From the NCBI RefSeq assembly GCF_018130145.1, contig NZ_JAFCMB010000003.1, forward strand, positions 62,001 through 126,000: 64,000 nt of DNA, given 5' to 3'. Positions 7,221 to 17,422 of the stretch are shown in pieces (the first letter of the stretch is position 1; every line of letters begins with the position of its first letter). Both the position numbers and the translations under genes were made by a program. The notes below the pieces were generated by a model, which was not told the origin of the DNA, made no database searches, and worked only from the letters and a program-made list of their open reading frames with translations. Source of the DNA: Bradyrhizobium sp. AUGA SZCCT0176. GTDB lineage: Bacteria > Pseudomonadota > Alphaproteobacteria > Rhizobiales > Xanthobacteraceae.

Positions 7221-9968
7221 ATGGGTCTGGCGAGGTCTAGCCGGTCAACAGCGCTCATGAGTCCGAACCTGCGGACATGGGTGCCATCTCGGCTCGGCGT
7301 AGCAAACCGACTGCTATTGGCCTTCCTCGGAATCAGCGGCCTGGGTGTCGTCGGTGCGACCGTTGCAATCTTCTCCTTCCGCGATATCGGCCAGGCTCTC
7401 GATCGCATCACGGCACGACGCGTGCCCGCCGCATTGGCTTCAGTGGAAGTATCGCGACGGGTCGAACGGATTGTTTCCGCCGCGCCGGCCCTGCTCTCTG
7501 CTGCCACGCCAGCCGATCACAACGAGAGTTCGCAGAGGATAGGCGTCGAGATGCAGGAGCTCGCCGCACTGCTGGAAAGCCTCGAGCACCGTGGAGCCGA
7601 CAGCGATGCCCTCGGCTCAATGCGATCGGCCGTTGGTCGTCTGCGGACCAATCTTGAATCGCTGGACAAGCTGGTCGCGGATCGCATGATCGTAAGCGCG
7701 CTGAAGCGCGGCCATTCGAGCAACGCGCTCAGTACTCACAATGAAAGCCAAAGCCTGCTGGCACCCTGGCTCCAGATTGTCGAGGGGGAGGTCGCGCAAT
7801 CGCGCCGCGCGTTCGACGACGCCAAGACAAGCGCCCAGGAACGGATTGCGGCCGGCAGCGGGCTGGTCCGCTCCACGGCGTCCTATCATGCACTCCAGCG
7901 CGTGCAGTTTCTCATTACGTCGGTAAGTGATAGGTTGCAGCAGATCTCGGCAGCAAGCGATTCAGACAGCGTGCGTGTGCAAATGTTTCGAATCCAGCAA
8001 TCCCTGCGTGAGACGAGGCAGATAACACCCAACCTGGATCCGAGATTGCAACCGCTTCTGATTGGCAGGCTCGAGGAATTCCGTGCACTTGTCGAGGGGA
8101 TCAACAGCATTCCCGAGTTGCGGTTGCAAGAGCTTGGCATCGTTGCTCAGGCTACCCGCAACCTGACGGAGAATGCTGCGCTCTCGCGAGACCTCACTCA
8201 GGCGGCGAATCGCCTCGTCTCAATTGCAAACCGCGATATCGTGCAGGCTAATGATGAGGCGTTCGCGGTTCAGCGATTCAGTTCGACCGTCCTGATCGCA
8301 GCGGTAGCGCTCAGCCTACTCAGCTCTATCGGGATAGTTTGGTTGTATGTGGGGCGCAACATCGTCTCGCGGTTGACCGCACTTAGCCGCAGCATGCTGG
8401 CGATTGCCGAGGGCAATCTTGCGACCAGCGTACCGACCGGGGGTAGCGACGAGATCTCGGAGATGGGCAGAGTAGTCGAGGTTTTGCGTAAGAACACGCT
8501 CGAACGGAACGAATTGCTGATAGAGAGAGAGCAAACGGCCGTGCGGCTCGAGAAGCAAGTCGAGGCGCGCACCATCGAGCTGGCCCGGTCGGTTGAGGAG
8601 CTTCGCGCCCTCGGCGAGGTCAGCCAGGCGGTCAACTCGACCATTGATTTGCAAACGGTGCTGTCCACGATCATCTCGAAAGCGGTCCAACTATCGGGCA
8701 CCGACGCCGGCACAATCTATGCGTTCGACGATGCCCGTCAGGAATTCCGATTGCGCGCCAGCTACGGCATGGACGAGGCGTTGGTCGCAGCCATAAAGGA
8801 CCGCAACGTCCGCCTGGGCGAGACCCTGATCAGTGAGGCGGCGATACAGCGCAGGCCCGTTCAGGTTGCCGACATTAGCAAGGATCCTACGTTGGTCCTC
8901 GACATCATCAGGCGCGCTGGATTCCGTGCGCTGCTGGCTGTCCCGCTGTTAGGCGCAGACCGGATCGTCGGCGCGCTGGTGGTCCGTCGCAAGCAGCCGG
9001 GCGACTTCCCCCAAGGCACGGTTAACCTATTGCAGACCTTCGGGGCACAATCGGTACTAGCCATCCAGAACGCTCGCCTCTTTGACGAGGTACAGTCGCG
9101 CACACGCGAATTGGCGAAGTCGCTGGAGGGCCTGCGGGCCACGCAAGACCGTCTCGTCCAGACTGAGAAGCTTGCCTCGCTCGGCCAGTTGACGGCCGGC
9201 ATCGCGCACGAGATCAAGAATCCGCTCAATTTCGTAAACAATTTTTCGGCCGTTTCCGTCGAGCTTGTCGATGAACTGCGGGAGGCACTTGCAAGGGCCA
9301 GCCTTGCTCCCCAGTTGCGAGGCGAGATCAGCGAGATTTCGGATATGCTGCAGGACAATCTTGACAGGGTTGTGCAGCACGGCAAACGGGCCGACTCGAT
9401 CGTCAAGAATATGTTGCTGCACTCGCGCCAGGGATCCGGGGAGCATCAGCCCACCGATATCAATGCCGTCGTCGAGGAGAGTCTCAATCTCGCATACCAC
9501 GGTGCACGGGCAGAGAAGCAGGATTTCAACGTCACGCTGGAGAAGTCCTTCGATCCTGCGGCCGGCGAGGTCGATATGTTTCCACAGGAGATTACGCGCG
9601 TGCTGCTTAACCTCATCTCGAACGGTTTTTATGCGGCGACGAAACGGAATTTGGAAGCCAACGGACGCGGCTATGAACCCACGCTTGCCGTTCTGACCAG
9701 AAATCTGGGTGAGAGCGTCGAAATCAAAATTCACGATAACGGTACGGGAATTCCAGCCGAGGTGAAGGAAAAGATGTTCGATCCGTTTTTCACCACAAAA
9801 CCCCCGGGCGAGGGGACAGGCCTCGGTCTTTCGCTCAGTTACGACATCATCGTAAAACAGCATGCGGGATCGATTGAGGTCGATACGCAGCCCGGCCAAT
9901 TTACCGAATTCCGGATTGTCTTGCCGCGGCGCGCTGCGAAGCTCGCCCAATTGGGAGAGCGCTCGTGA
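7221..9968 (+). CDS. membrane sensor histidine kinase with TorS-like helical sensor, HAMP and GAF domains
   Basis: Hybrid-less sensor kinase of 915 residues. The order is: transmembrane helix 1 (about 31-53), a roughly 300-residue predicted all-helical periplasmic part (54-355) similar in layout to TorS, transmembrane helix 2 (356-377), HAMP linker (378-430), coiled coil, GAF domain (about 464-623), HisKA with phospho-acceptor His663 in [11 protein letters not shown], and HATPase with N box [13 protein letters not shown]1 DNGTGIP and G2 [11 protein letters not shown]. The gene follows a TakP-like binding protein and its stop overlaps the receiver gene by 4 bases, so all three appear co-expressed. 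TorS is known to read the periplasmic protein TorT, which makes the upstream binding protein a candidate input. Ligand and output are unknown. Confidence 0.92.
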   Translation: MGLARSSRSTALMSPNLRTWVPSRLGVANRLLLAFLGISGLGVVGATVAIFSFRDIGQALDRITARRVPAALASVEVSRRVERIVSAAPALLSAATPADHNESSQRIGVEMQELAALLESLEHRGADSDALGSMRSAVGRLRTNLESLDKLVADRMIVSALKRGHSSNALSTHNESQSLLAPWLQIVEGEVAQSRRAFDDAKTSAQERIAAGSGLVRSTASYHALQRVQFLITSVSDRLQQISAASDSDSVRVQMFRIQQSLRETRQITPNLDPRLQPLLIGRLEEFRALVEGINSIPELRLQELGIVAQATRNLTENAALSRDLTQAANRLVSIANRDIVQANDEAFAVQRFSSTVLIAAVALSLLSSIGIVWLYVGRNIVSRLTALSRSMLAIAEGNLATSVPTGGSDEISEMGRVVEVLRKNTLERNELLIEREQTAVRLEKQVEARTIELARSVEELRALGEVSQAVNSTIDLQTVLSTIISKAVQLSGTDAGTIYAFDDARQEFRLRASYGMDEALVAAIKDRNVRLGETLISEAAIQRRPVQVADISKDPTLVLDIIRRAGFRALLAVPLLGADRIVGALVVRRKQPGDFPQGTVNLLQTFGAQSVLAIQNARLFDEVQSRTRELAKSLEGLRATQDRLVQTEKLASLGQLTAGIAHEIKNPLNFVNNFSAVSVELVDELREALARASLAPQLRGEISEISDMLQDNLDRVVQHGKRADSIVKNMLLHSRQGSGEHQPTDINAVVEESLNLAYHGARAEKQDFNVTLEKSFDPAAGEVDMFPQEITRVLLNLISNGFYAATKRNLEANGRGYEPTLAVLTRNLGESVEIKIHDNGTGIPAEVKEKMFDPFFTTKPPGEGTGLGLSLSYDIIVKQHAGSIEVDTQPGQFTEFRIVLPRRAAKLAQLGERS

Positions 9969-10354
9969 ACCTTCTTATTCTTGTTGTCGACGACGAACCG
10001 GATGTGGAGGCGCTTTTTCGCCAACAGTTTCGGCGCGATATCCGCGCAGGCCGGTTCACGATGGAATTTGCGCAGTCTGGTGACGTCGCGCTCTCGCGCA
10101 TAAGCGAAGCGCGTGAGCAATCGCTCATTCTGATCCTGTCGGACATCAACATGCCGGGAATGAGCGGCCTGGAAATGCTTCCCAAAGCGAAGGCGATACG
10201 GCCGGATGTCCCGATCATCATGATCACGGCCTATGGCGATGCAGAAACCAAACGCCGGGCGCTGGATGGTGGCGCCGAGGCGCTTCTGACAAAGCCGATC
10301 GACTTTGGGGCACTCCGTGGCAAGATTGACAGTCGTGTTGAAAGGGCTGCGTGA
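9965..10354 (+). CDS. single-domain response regulator (receiver only)
   Basis: CheY-like receiver of 129 residues with no output domain. The phosphorylation pocket is complete: acidic pair Asp10-Glu11, phospho-acceptor Asp60 in ILSDINMPGMSG, Thr88 in IMITAYG and Lys110 followed by cis-Pro in LTKPID. The start is GTG at 9965, overlapping the kinase stop as GTGA, a classic translational coupling. Because there is no DNA-binding or enzymatic domain, the signal must pass on by protein contact or by phosphorelay to another protein. It is the likely cognate partner of the kinase immediately upstream. Confidence 0.92.
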   Translation: MNLLILVVDDEPDVEALFRQQFRRDIRAGRFTMEFAQSGDVALSRISEAREQSLILILSDINMPGMSGLEMLPKAKAIRPDVPIIMITAYGDAETKRRALDGGAEALLTKPIDFGALRGKIDSRVERAA

Positions 10355-10364
10355 CTGGACGAAT

Positions 10365-10445
10365 GTCCGTTGTTGGGCACGAAGCGGACCCAAGTCATTG
10401 TCCGCTCTTCTTTGGCTTTTGGCGGAACGGCGGACATGGGCGCCA
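10365..10445. repeat. short dispersed-repeat remnant with GTCCGC / GCGGAC segments
   Basis: The gap between the receiver gene and the convergent DapA-family gene contains alternating ATGTCCG, GAAGCGGACCC, TTGTCCGCTC and GGCGGACATGGG segments, giving several small inverted repeats. The same style of sequence occurs at 5625-5700. Such GTCCGC-rich spacers are frequent in Bradyrhizobium (from memory). A role as terminator of the convergent genes is possible but no T-tract is obvious. Confidence 0.4.
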
Positions 10446-10487
10446 TCGATCCAGCCCGATTTATGATTGCACGACCTGGCAAGCCAG

Positions 10488-11363
10488 CTAGCTGACATCC
10501 CTTAACGCTGCCTCGACCACCTTGCGCTGCTCCGCCGTCAGCGCCGCCTGCGGCGGGACGGGGTCGCCGACGGCGTAGCCTTGAATCTCAAGGCCGGCCT
10601 TGATGCAGGCCGCGAGGTTGAAGCGGGCGAAGGCTTCGTTGATGCGCCACAGCTTGCGCTGCAGTGTCAGCGCCTCATCCCAGCGCTTGGCGTGGCAGAG
10701 GTTGTAAAGCTCGACGCTCTGGCGCGGGATGATGCAGGCCGGGCCCGCCATCCAGCCGAGGCCACCGATCAGCATCACCGCCGCCGGAATGTGGGCCGAG
10801 GCCGAGAACACTTTGATGCTGTCGCCGCAGCGGTTCATGATCGACAGCAGCCGCCCGGTGTTGGTCGAGGCGTCCTTGATGTAACCGATGCGCGGATGGG
10901 CGGCGAGCCGCTCGATCACGTCGAGCGTCAGATCGGAGCGCTGGAATTGCGGGTTGGTGTAGATCACGACGGGAATCTCGACCGCGTCCGCAATGGCGCG
11001 GAAATACGATTCGACCTGCGCGTCCGAGATCGGAAAATATGCTTCGAGGATTGCAAGGATGCCGTCGGCGCCGAGCTTCTGGTACGCCTTCGCCTGTGCC
11101 ACCGCATCCGCCGTCGAGGTTGAGGCGACGCCGGCAATGACAGGCACGCGGCCTTTGGCTGCCTCGATCGTGGTCTGCACCACGGCGGTGCGCTGCTTCT
11201 CGTTGAGATAGGCGAACTCGCCGGTCGACCCGAGCGGTGTCAGACCGTGCACGCCTGAGATGATGAGGTCATCGCATAGCCGGCTGAGGACCTCGGTGCG
11301 GATGTCGCCTTCGGGGCCAATCGGTGAAACGAGGTAAGGGAAGACGCCGTGCAGATCAGCCAT
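10488..11363 (-). CDS. dihydrodipicolinate synthase/N-acetylneuraminate lyase family protein
   Basis: Class I aldolase-type lyase of the DapA family (291 residues) that forms a Schiff base between a lysine and a 2-oxo acid such as pyruvate. Seen motifs: [14 protein letters not shown] (substrate carboxylate loop GSTGE), VIYTNPQF with the catalytic Tyr, and GYIKDAS with the Schiff-base Lys. The start at 11363 ([11 protein letters not shown]) is chosen because the family begins just before this segment; an upstream in-frame ATG at 11438 would add 25 unrelated residues. It is unlikely to be the housekeeping dapA, since a second paralogue lies at 38866-39750. It lies 77 bases downstream of the gamma-glutamyltransferase homologue on the same strand and may share its transcript. 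Substrate unassigned. Confidence 0.85.
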   Translation of the reverse strand: MADLHGVFPYLVSPIGPEGDIRTEVLSRLCDDLIISGVHGLTPLGSTGEFAYLNEKQRTAVVQTTIEAAKGRVPVIAGVASTSTADAVAQAKAYQKLGADGILAILEAYFPISDAQVESYFRAIADAVEIPVVIYTNPQFQRSDLTLDVIERLAAHPRIGYIKDASTNTGRLLSIMNRCGDSIKVFSASAHIPAAVMLIGGLGWMAGPACIIPRQSVELYNLCHAKRWDEALTLQRKLWRINEAFARFNLAACIKAGLEIQGYAVGDPVPPQAALTAEQRKVVEAALRDVS

Positions 11364-11440
11364 TGAGAGAAACGCCTTTTGAAACCCGGGAACGAATGGA
11401 AGCGATCGCCCGTATATCAAACGGGCATGGTCGTTCAAGT

Positions 11441-13084
11441 TCAGGAAGCCGTAAGCGCCATACCGTCGGTTGCTGGATCAGCGCCACCTTGCAGCCCTTC
11501 AGAAGAAATCTTGATACCGTGTACCCAACCGAATGTGTGGCTAAGCGCGGATCGTACCGTCTGATATCCGAGCCCATTCAGCGCGCGCTCAGCGGAGCGC
11601 GGGATCCGGTTCGAGAGATCGATGACATCGCTGGTAGCCGAAAAGCGGGGCGCTGAGACCGCCTCCAGCATCGACATTTCGAAGTCGAGGACGTTCAACG
11701 ATACCTGGAGCACACCCATGGCAATCTGGGTCGCACCAGGCGCTCCGATCACCAGGATGGGCTTGTCATCCCTGAAGACGATCGACGGGCAAATGGAGGA
11801 GAATCTCGCCTTTCCGGGCGCCAGCGAGCCGGCTCGCCCGGGCCGCGGATCAAAAACCCCCATGCATCCATTGTACATGAAGCCCAGTCCCTCAGTGATC
11901 ACGCCAGATGGCAACCCAAGCGAATGGGTCATCGAGATGCAGTTGCCGTCGGCATCGCAAATCGAAACCTGCGTCGTATCCTTGCTCGGGAGGCCGGCAT
12001 TGAGCCTGACGACGTTGACCTTGTCGCCACGCTTGATGCCTTCAGCGATTTCGGCGCAGTGCTCCTTCGAGATCAAACGGTCGGTCGGAACGTCAACAAA
12101 GGAGGGATCACCGACAAACAGATCCTTGTCGCGGGTTGCGGCCTTCATGGCTTCTGCAACGACGCGAATGTATTCGACGCTGTTGTGACCGATGGACTTC
12201 AAATCGAAATTTTCGAGCGTGCGAAGCATCTCCAGCAGCATGATGCCGCCGCCGGGCGCCTGATTTGTCGTAACCCGGGAGTTTCGATAGGTGGCGGAGA
12301 GCGGCTTGTTCCTTACGGTCTGCAGCTTTTCGAGATCGGAGCGGCGCAACAGACCGCCGTGGGCCCGCATGTCCGCGTCGATGGCATCGGCGATCTCGCC
12401 GCGAAAGAACGCGTCGGGTCCGTCCTTCGCGATAATTCGCAGCACGTTCCCATAGTCCCGATTGACGACGCGATCTCCCACACGCTTCGGCGACCCATCC
12501 GCTCTGCAATAAAGCGCCTTGGCCGATGGGACGAATGAAATTCGATTGGCGTTGCCCACGCGTCCCATCGTTCCTTCTTCCGACCACCAGCTGTAGACAT
12601 GCGGCCGGACGTTCCAGCCGCTTTCCGCGTAATCAATGGCCGGGCCGAACAATTCCGACCAGGGCAGTTTGCCGAGATCACGGTGCGCGTCGGCAAAGGC
12701 TCTGAGCGAGGAAGGCACGCAGATCGATTGATAACCGATGTCGTTCACGTTCCCTTTGAGAATAAAGCCGTATCCGTCACGCGCTTCGCCCTCGATCAGA
12801 TCCTGCCACATGTCAGGTCGTACGGCTGATGGCGCAGGGGCATGGAAATCGTAGTAGGTGTGCACCTTCTTCGACGGGAAATAGGCGGCCAGGCTTCCGA
12901 AGCCGGCAATTCCGCACATCATGGGGTCAACGACGGTCTGAACCAGCGCGGCCGCGATGGCAGCATCGATCGCATTGCCGCCGGCGACGAGGATGTCCCT
13001 GCCCGCCTCTGTGGCCTCGGGTTGCGGAGTTACCACCATGCCCTTGTGCGTCACGTTCTTCTCCCTGGCGCCGTGAGTTGACAT
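11441..13084 (-). CDS. gamma-glutamyltransferase family protein (Ntn hydrolase)
   Basis: Self-processing N-terminal-nucleophile hydrolase of the gamma-glutamyltransferase/glutathione hydrolase family, about 547 residues. The maturation site and nucleophile are Thr370 in [15 protein letters not shown]; upstream landmarks are [13 protein letters not shown] and CGIAGFGS, and NQAPGGG precedes the processing region. There is no signal peptide, so unlike classical Ggt this member should stay in the cytoplasm. The start at 13084 ([10 protein letters not shown]) is a best guess; a longer frame to 13207 would overlap the neighbouring gene, and no strong ribosome-binding site distinguishes them. Substrate could be a gamma-glutamyl compound or a cephalosporin-like amide. 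Likely followed by the DapA-family gene. Confidence 0.85.
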   Translation of the reverse strand: MSTHGAREKNVTHKGMVVTPQPEATEAGRDILVAGGNAIDAAIAAALVQTVVDPMMCGIAGFGSLAAYFPSKKVHTYYDFHAPAPSAVRPDMWQDLIEGEARDGYGFILKGNVNDIGYQSICVPSSLRAFADAHRDLGKLPWSELFGPAIDYAESGWNVRPHVYSWWSEEGTMGRVGNANRISFVPSAKALYCRADGSPKRVGDRVVNRDYGNVLRIIAKDGPDAFFRGEIADAIDADMRAHGGLLRRSDLEKLQTVRNKPLSATYRNSRVTTNQAPGGGIMLLEMLRTLENFDLKSIGHNSVEYIRVVAEAMKAATRDKDLFVGDPSFVDVPTDRLISKEHCAEIAEGIKRGDKVNVVRLNAGLPSKDTTQVSICDADGNCISMTHSLGLPSGVITEGLGFMYNGCMGVFDPRPGRAGSLAPGKARFSSICPSIVFRDDKPILVIGAPGATQIAMGVLQVSLNVLDFEMSMLEAVSAPRFSATSDVIDLSNRIPRSAERALNGLGYQTVRSALSHTFGWVHGIKISSEGLQGGADPATDGMALTAS

Positions 13085-13203
13085 CCGGTCGCTGCAAGGA
13101 GCGAAGCAGCTAGGAATTCTTTTGGCAACAGATGGATCGGCATGGGCCTCTGCGAGACAAGGCAAGTTGCTGGGTTTGCCCCTTAGCAGAAAATCCACAA
13201 GGC

Positions 13204-13551
13204 TCATTGCTCGGTCGAAATGATCTCCCCAACGTCAGTTGCCCATGCCAGCAACGAGCACGCCATAGCGAAGATCACCGCAAAAACGCCAAATACCCAA
13301 GCGCCAGTGAAAAGAGCACACGTCACACCAGATGCAAGGAGGGAAGCAGCTCCGACGCATAAGAGCCGCCCCCAACCTCCCGCATTCCTCAACGCCTGAT
13401 CAAAAGAGGCGCAGAGAAGGAGCAACAGCAGTTCAGCTAAATTGATGGAGGGGTGGGGCCACCACCATCGCCGGCAGTTTTCGTTGCCAAAATAGACACT
13501 CAGGAAGGTGCCTGCAGGGCCGAGCAAACCAAAGATCAAAAATCGCTTCAT
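13204..13551 (-). CDS. small hypothetical membrane protein
   Basis: A 115-residue hydrophobic protein starting MKRFLIFGLLGPAG, with about three to four predicted transmembrane stretches (residues 4-20, 38-50, 60-82, 84-105). Proteins beginning MKRFLIF-LLGP are common small membrane proteins in Bradyrhizobium (from memory), which supports it as a real gene. No function is known. It lies upstream of the gamma-glutamyltransferase homologue on the same strand; the longest version of that frame would touch it. Confidence 0.6.
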   Translation of the reverse strand: MKRFLIFGLLGPAGTFLSVYFGNENCRRWWWPHPSINLAELLLLLLCASFDQALRNAGGWGRLLCVGAASLLASGVTCALFTGAWVFGVFAVIFAMACSLLAWATDVGEIISTEQ

Positions 13552-13667
13552 GCTGCAAAGTCTAGTTTAGCGACATGATCGCCGCCAAGATCGATTCACC
13601 CTTAACAGGCGCTGTATTCGATCCTCCGACGGACAGACCTTCGGACATGCCCGGCCATGACGGAATA

Positions 13668-15308
13668 TCAAAACGCCTTCGCGATCGCGGCCCTGGCATC
13701 GCTCTGGATTTTGCCCAGATGATCCTTGTCGCGAAAACTCTCGGCGTAGATCTTGTAGACGTCTTCGGTGCCCGACGGCCGTGCCGCGAACCAGCCCTGA
13801 TCGGTCTCGACCTTGATGCCGCCGAACGGCTGATCGTTGCCGGGCGCCTTGGTCCGGATCGCCGTCACCGGATCGCCAGCCATTTCCTTCAGGCCAAGCT
13901 GTTCCGGCCCGAGCGCCTTGAGCGCGTTCTTCTGCTTCGGCGTCGCCGGCACGTCGATCCGCGCGTAGACGGGCGTGCCGAGTTCGGCGGTCAGTCCCGC
14001 AAACAGCTCGCTGGGATTGCGGCCGGTCTTGGCGAGGATTTCGGCCGCCAGCAGCCCCATCACGACGCCGTCCTTGTCGGTGGTCCACACCGATCCGTCC
14101 CGCTTGAGGAATGAGGCGCCGGCGCTTTCCTCGCCGGCAAAGCCGAATGCGCCGCTGCCGAGCCCCTCGACGAACCATTTGAATCCGACGGGGGTCTCGA
14201 CCAGCTTGCGGCTCAGCTTTTTCGCGACGCGATCGATGATCGAACTGGAAACGATGGTCTTGCCGATCGCGGCATCCCTGCCCCATTGCGGCCGGTGCTC
14301 GAACAGATAGGCGATCGCGGCGGCGAGGAAATGATTCGGGTTCATGAGGCCGCCGGTGCGGGTGACGATGCCGTGGCGATCGGCGTCGGTATCGTTGGCG
14401 AAGGCGACGTCGAACCTGTCGCGCATCTGGATCAGGCTCGCCATCGCGTAAGGCGAGGAGCAATCCATCCGGATCTTGCCGTCCCAGTCCGCGGTCATGA
14501 AGCGGAAGGTGGGATCGACGACATCGTTCACAACAGTGGCGTTGATGCCGTAATGCTCGATGAGCGGCTGCCAATAGTGCACGGCGGCGCCGCCGAGCGG
14601 ATCGATGCCGATTTTCACGCCGGATGATTTGATCAGCGCCATATCAACGGCATTGCAGAGGTCGGCGACATAGGGGCGGATATAATCATACAGATGCGTC
14701 GTCGGCGCCTTGCGGGCGCGCTCATACGGCATCCGCGCCACACCCCTCATGTCCGCCGCCATAAAGGCGTTCGCGGCTTTTTCCACCCTGGCCGTGACAT
14801 CGGTATCGGCCGGCCCGCCATGGGGCGGGTTGTATTTGTAGCCACCGTCCTCGGGTGGATTATGCGACGGCGTGATGACGACGCCATCGGCAAGGCCGCT
14901 CGTCCTGCCCTTGTTGTAGCTCAGGATCGCGTGCGAGATCACCGGCGTCGGCGTGTAGCCGCCGCGATCGTCGATCATGATATCGACGCCGTTGGCGGCA
15001 AACACTTCCACCGCGCTCACCAGCGCCGATTCCGCCAGCGCGTGGGTGTCGATGCCGATGAACAGCGGGCCGGTCAGCCCGGTTTCGCGGCGGTAGTCGC
15101 AGATCGCCTGCGTCGTCGCCAGAATGTGGTTTTCGTTGAAGGAGTTTTTCAGCGACGTGCCGCGATGACCCGAGGTGCCGAAAGCGACGCGCTGCGCGGG
15201 ATCGGCCGGATCGGGCTTTCCGGCGAAATAGGCCGTCATCAGGCGCGGAACATTGACGAGATCAGCGGAACCGACCGGTTTACCCGCGGCAGGATTGGTT
15301 GCAGTCAC
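13668..15308 (-). CDS. pgm: alpha-D-glucose-phosphate-specific phosphoglucomutase
   Basis: Interconverts glucose 1-phosphate and glucose 6-phosphate in the cytoplasm, linking glycolysis with glycogen, trehalose and exopolysaccharide synthesis. The protein has 546 residues, the size of E. coli Pgm. It shows VAFGTSGHRG near the N-terminus, the phosphoserine loop TPSHNPPEDGGYKYNPP, metal-binding DTDADRHG and the substrate loop EESAGASF, with the phosphate-binding RPSGTED near the end. A GTG start at 15308 is preferred (VTATNPAAGKP, with GAGAGG just upstream); the ATG-initiated frame from 15344 would add residues not found in the family. It stands alone between two unrelated genes. Confidence 0.95.
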   Translation of the reverse strand: MTATNPAAGKPVGSADLVNVPRLMTAYFAGKPDPADPAQRVAFGTSGHRGTSLKNSFNENHILATTQAICDYRRETGLTGPLFIGIDTHALAESALVSAVEVFAANGVDIMIDDRGGYTPTPVISHAILSYNKGRTSGLADGVVITPSHNPPEDGGYKYNPPHGGPADTDVTARVEKAANAFMAADMRGVARMPYERARKAPTTHLYDYIRPYVADLCNAVDMALIKSSGVKIGIDPLGGAAVHYWQPLIEHYGINATVVNDVVDPTFRFMTADWDGKIRMDCSSPYAMASLIQMRDRFDVAFANDTDADRHGIVTRTGGLMNPNHFLAAAIAYLFEHRPQWGRDAAIGKTIVSSSIIDRVAKKLSRKLVETPVGFKWFVEGLGSGAFGFAGEESAGASFLKRDGSVWTTDKDGVVMGLLAAEILAKTGRNPSELFAGLTAELGTPVYARIDVPATPKQKNALKALGPEQLGLKEMAGDPVTAIRTKAPGNDQPFGGIKVETDQGWFAARPSGTEDVYKIYAESFRDKDHLGKIQSDARAAIAKAF

Positions 15309-15433
15309 ATGGCCTCTCAGGAAGGAGTGGTTTCCTGAGAACATACGCGAAAGGACGGCGGCGACAAAGGCGCTTTCGGCCGCTCACCATGCCGGAAATG
15401 CAAGCAGGAACCGCCATGACGATGCCTTGATCG

Positions 15434-16441
15434 TCACAGCCGCGGAATATTCGCTGTCTTGATCACGTCGGCCCATTTTACGATTTGCGACTGGATCAGC
15501 GCGCGCATCTCCTCCGGCGTACTGCCCTGCACGTCGCCGCCGATCGCGGTCTCCAGCGCCGCCCTGGTTTCGGGATCGGCGAGGGTTTCCAGAACAGCCT
15601 TGTTGAGGCGCTTGATGATCGCCGGTGGCGTGCCCTTCGGCGCCAGCAGGCCCGCCCAAGTGCGCACATCGAATCCCCTGACGCCGGATTCATCGGCCGT
15701 CGGAACGTTTGGCAAGAGTTTGCTGCGCGCAGGTGACGTCACGGCCAGCCCGCGAATGGCCCCGCTCTCGATCTGTGGCGCCAGCAGCACCGGCGTTCCC
15801 ACGATCATTGGAATCTCGCCGCCGAGCAGCGCGGTGACGGTGAGCGAATCGCCGCGATAGGGAACGTGCACCATCTTGATGCCGGCCGTGGTTTCCAGAA
15901 GTGCGCCGGCCAGATGGTGGGTGCTGCCAAATCCAACCGAAGCGTAATTGAGCTCGCCGGGCTTTGCTCTCGCGAGCGCGATCAATTCGCCAAGTGATTT
16001 GGCCTCGTAATCGGCGCGAACCGCGATCACGAGCGCGTAGTAGACGGCGGTCGAGATCATCTCAAAGCTGTCGACGGAATCGTAAGGCAGCGACTTGTAG
16101 AGTGCCGGGGATATGGCGTGGGCGCCAGTGACGAGCCCGATCGTGTAGCCGTCGGGCTCGGCCTTGGCGATCTGGGCCGCGGCGAGATTGCCGCCCGAGC
16201 CAGGCTTGGCCTCGATCACGATCGGCTGGCCCAGCCGCTTCGCGAGCCCGTTCGCCAGGATGCGCGACAGGGTGTCGGCTGCGCCGCCGGCGGCGAAACC
16301 GTGGAGCAACCGGATCGGCCGGGTCGGATAATCCTGGGCGCTGGCAGCGCTAATCGATCCCGCGATCGTGGCGATGAACAGCATCGCGAACAGTCGCCCG
16401 AACGAATAGCGACGAACTGAACTGCGCGCTGATCCCGCCAT
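15434..16441 (-). CDS. tripartite tricarboxylate transporter binding protein (TctC/Bug family), copy 1
   Basis: Periplasmic binding protein of the TctC/Bug family (335 residues), which captures carboxylic acids or related small molecules. It has an N-terminal signal peptide (RLFAMLFIATIAGSISAASA, cleavage near AQD), the opening YPTRPIRLLHGFAAGGAADTL and the VEAKPGSGGNLAA-type segment PIVIEAKPGSGGN. It is the last gene of a leftward unit after an MDR oxidoreductase and an extradiol dioxygenase, so its ligand is probably an aromatic acid or a ring-cleavage precursor (inference). TctA and TctB membrane subunits are missing here. Confidence 0.92.
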   Translation of the reverse strand: MAGSARSSVRRYSFGRLFAMLFIATIAGSISAASAQDYPTRPIRLLHGFAAGGAADTLSRILANGLAKRLGQPIVIEAKPGSGGNLAAAQIAKAEPDGYTIGLVTGAHAISPALYKSLPYDSVDSFEMISTAVYYALVIAVRADYEAKSLGELIALARAKPGELNYASVGFGSTHHLAGALLETTAGIKMVHVPYRGDSLTVTALLGGEIPMIVGTPVLLAPQIESGAIRGLAVTSPARSKLLPNVPTADESGVRGFDVRTWAGLLAPKGTPPAIIKRLNKAVLETLADPETRAALETAIGGDVQGSTPEEMRALIQSQIVKWADVIKTANIPRL

Positions 16442-16499
16442 TTTCGTCTCTCCCCATATCGATCATTGTGTTCGTGTTAGCCGTGGAAGTTCCGCGCAC

Positions 16500-17408
16500 T
16501 TACTTCCCGCCGCGCATCTTCGGCGAGAACTCCGCCGCATCAGGCGAAGGACCCACGCCCCAGATGTCGCGCGGCAATCCGATCCAGGTCTTCGGACGCT
16601 GCGGCCGGTCGCGATGCCAGGGACGCGGCTCGAAATAGCCGAGCTCCTCGTCGGCCATGCGGTCCATGTCGTAGAACAGCTCGATGAGATAGCCATCGGG
16701 ATCGCGATGATAGGTCGCGATGTTGTGCCCGGGGCCGTGGCGCACCGGTCCCCATAGCAGCGGGATCTTTCGTCGTCCGAGCAGGTCGCAGGCCTGCTGC
16801 ATGTGGGAAGCATCGCGCAGTTCGAACGCCATGTGATGCAGCCGCGCGTCAGTGCCGCGCGCGAAATTGACGGCGTGATGCTCGAACCCGCAGCGCATGA
16901 AGACGAAGTTTTCCTCGATCCGGTCTGAATCGCGGAAACCCAAAACGTCGGAATAAAATCTTGCGGTCCGGTCCGGATCGGGCGCGTACATCGCCATGTG
17001 GCCGAGCTTGCTGACGACGATGCCCCGCACCTGTTCGCTCGGCGGGGTGAATTGCCACTGCGTGAACAGCTCGATCTGCCGGCCGTCGACATCTGAGAAA
17101 ACCAGCGTCCGCGGTATTCCCGGCGCGGAATCGGAGCGGATCTCGGATTTGATGCCGAGATCATTGAGCTCTTTGCCGACGTCCGCCAGCTCGACATCGG
17201 GGCCGATCTCGAAGGCCATGGCCTTGCAGGAGGAAGCCGTATCCTGCTCCAGAACCAGCGTGAGTTCGCCGGACTCCGAGGCGAACAGCGCGCGACCGGC
17301 CTGCCTTTCGACAATGCCGAGACCGATGATCGCTTGATAATATTCGATCTGCTGTTCGATATCGGCAGTCGCGAACGTCGCGTGCCTGATGCGCTTGACT
17401 TTTATCAT
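16500..17408 (-). CDS. type I extradiol ring-cleavage dioxygenase (VOC superfamily)
   Basis: Two-domain vicinal-oxygen-chelate protein of 302 residues, the size and fold of BphC/catechol 2,3-dioxygenases that open catecholic rings next to the hydroxyls. The C-terminal domain holds the Fe(II) ligands His137 (LGHMAMY), His192 (LHHMAFE) and Glu243 (YLIELFYD); His177/178 (EHHAVNF) and His234 (TYHRDPDGY) match catalytic positions. The N-terminal domain (1-125) is the usual non-catalytic repeat. It starts 14 bases after the MDR gene and is followed by a TctC gene. With an FAH-family hydrolase across the regulator, this supports meta-cleavage of an aromatic substrate; the substrate is not known. Confidence 0.88.
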   Translation of the reverse strand: MIKVKRIRHATFATADIEQQIEYYQAIIGLGIVERQAGRALFASESGELTLVLEQDTASSCKAMAFEIGPDVELADVGKELNDLGIKSEIRSDSAPGIPRTLVFSDVDGRQIELFTQWQFTPPSEQVRGIVVSKLGHMAMYAPDPDRTARFYSDVLGFRDSDRIEENFVFMRCGFEHHAVNFARGTDARLHHMAFELRDASHMQQACDLLGRRKIPLLWGPVRHGPGHNIATYHRDPDGYLIELFYDMDRMADEELGYFEPRPWHRDRPQRPKTWIGLPRDIWGVGPSPDAAEFSPKMRGGK

Positions 17409-17422
17409 CGCACTCTTCCCCG

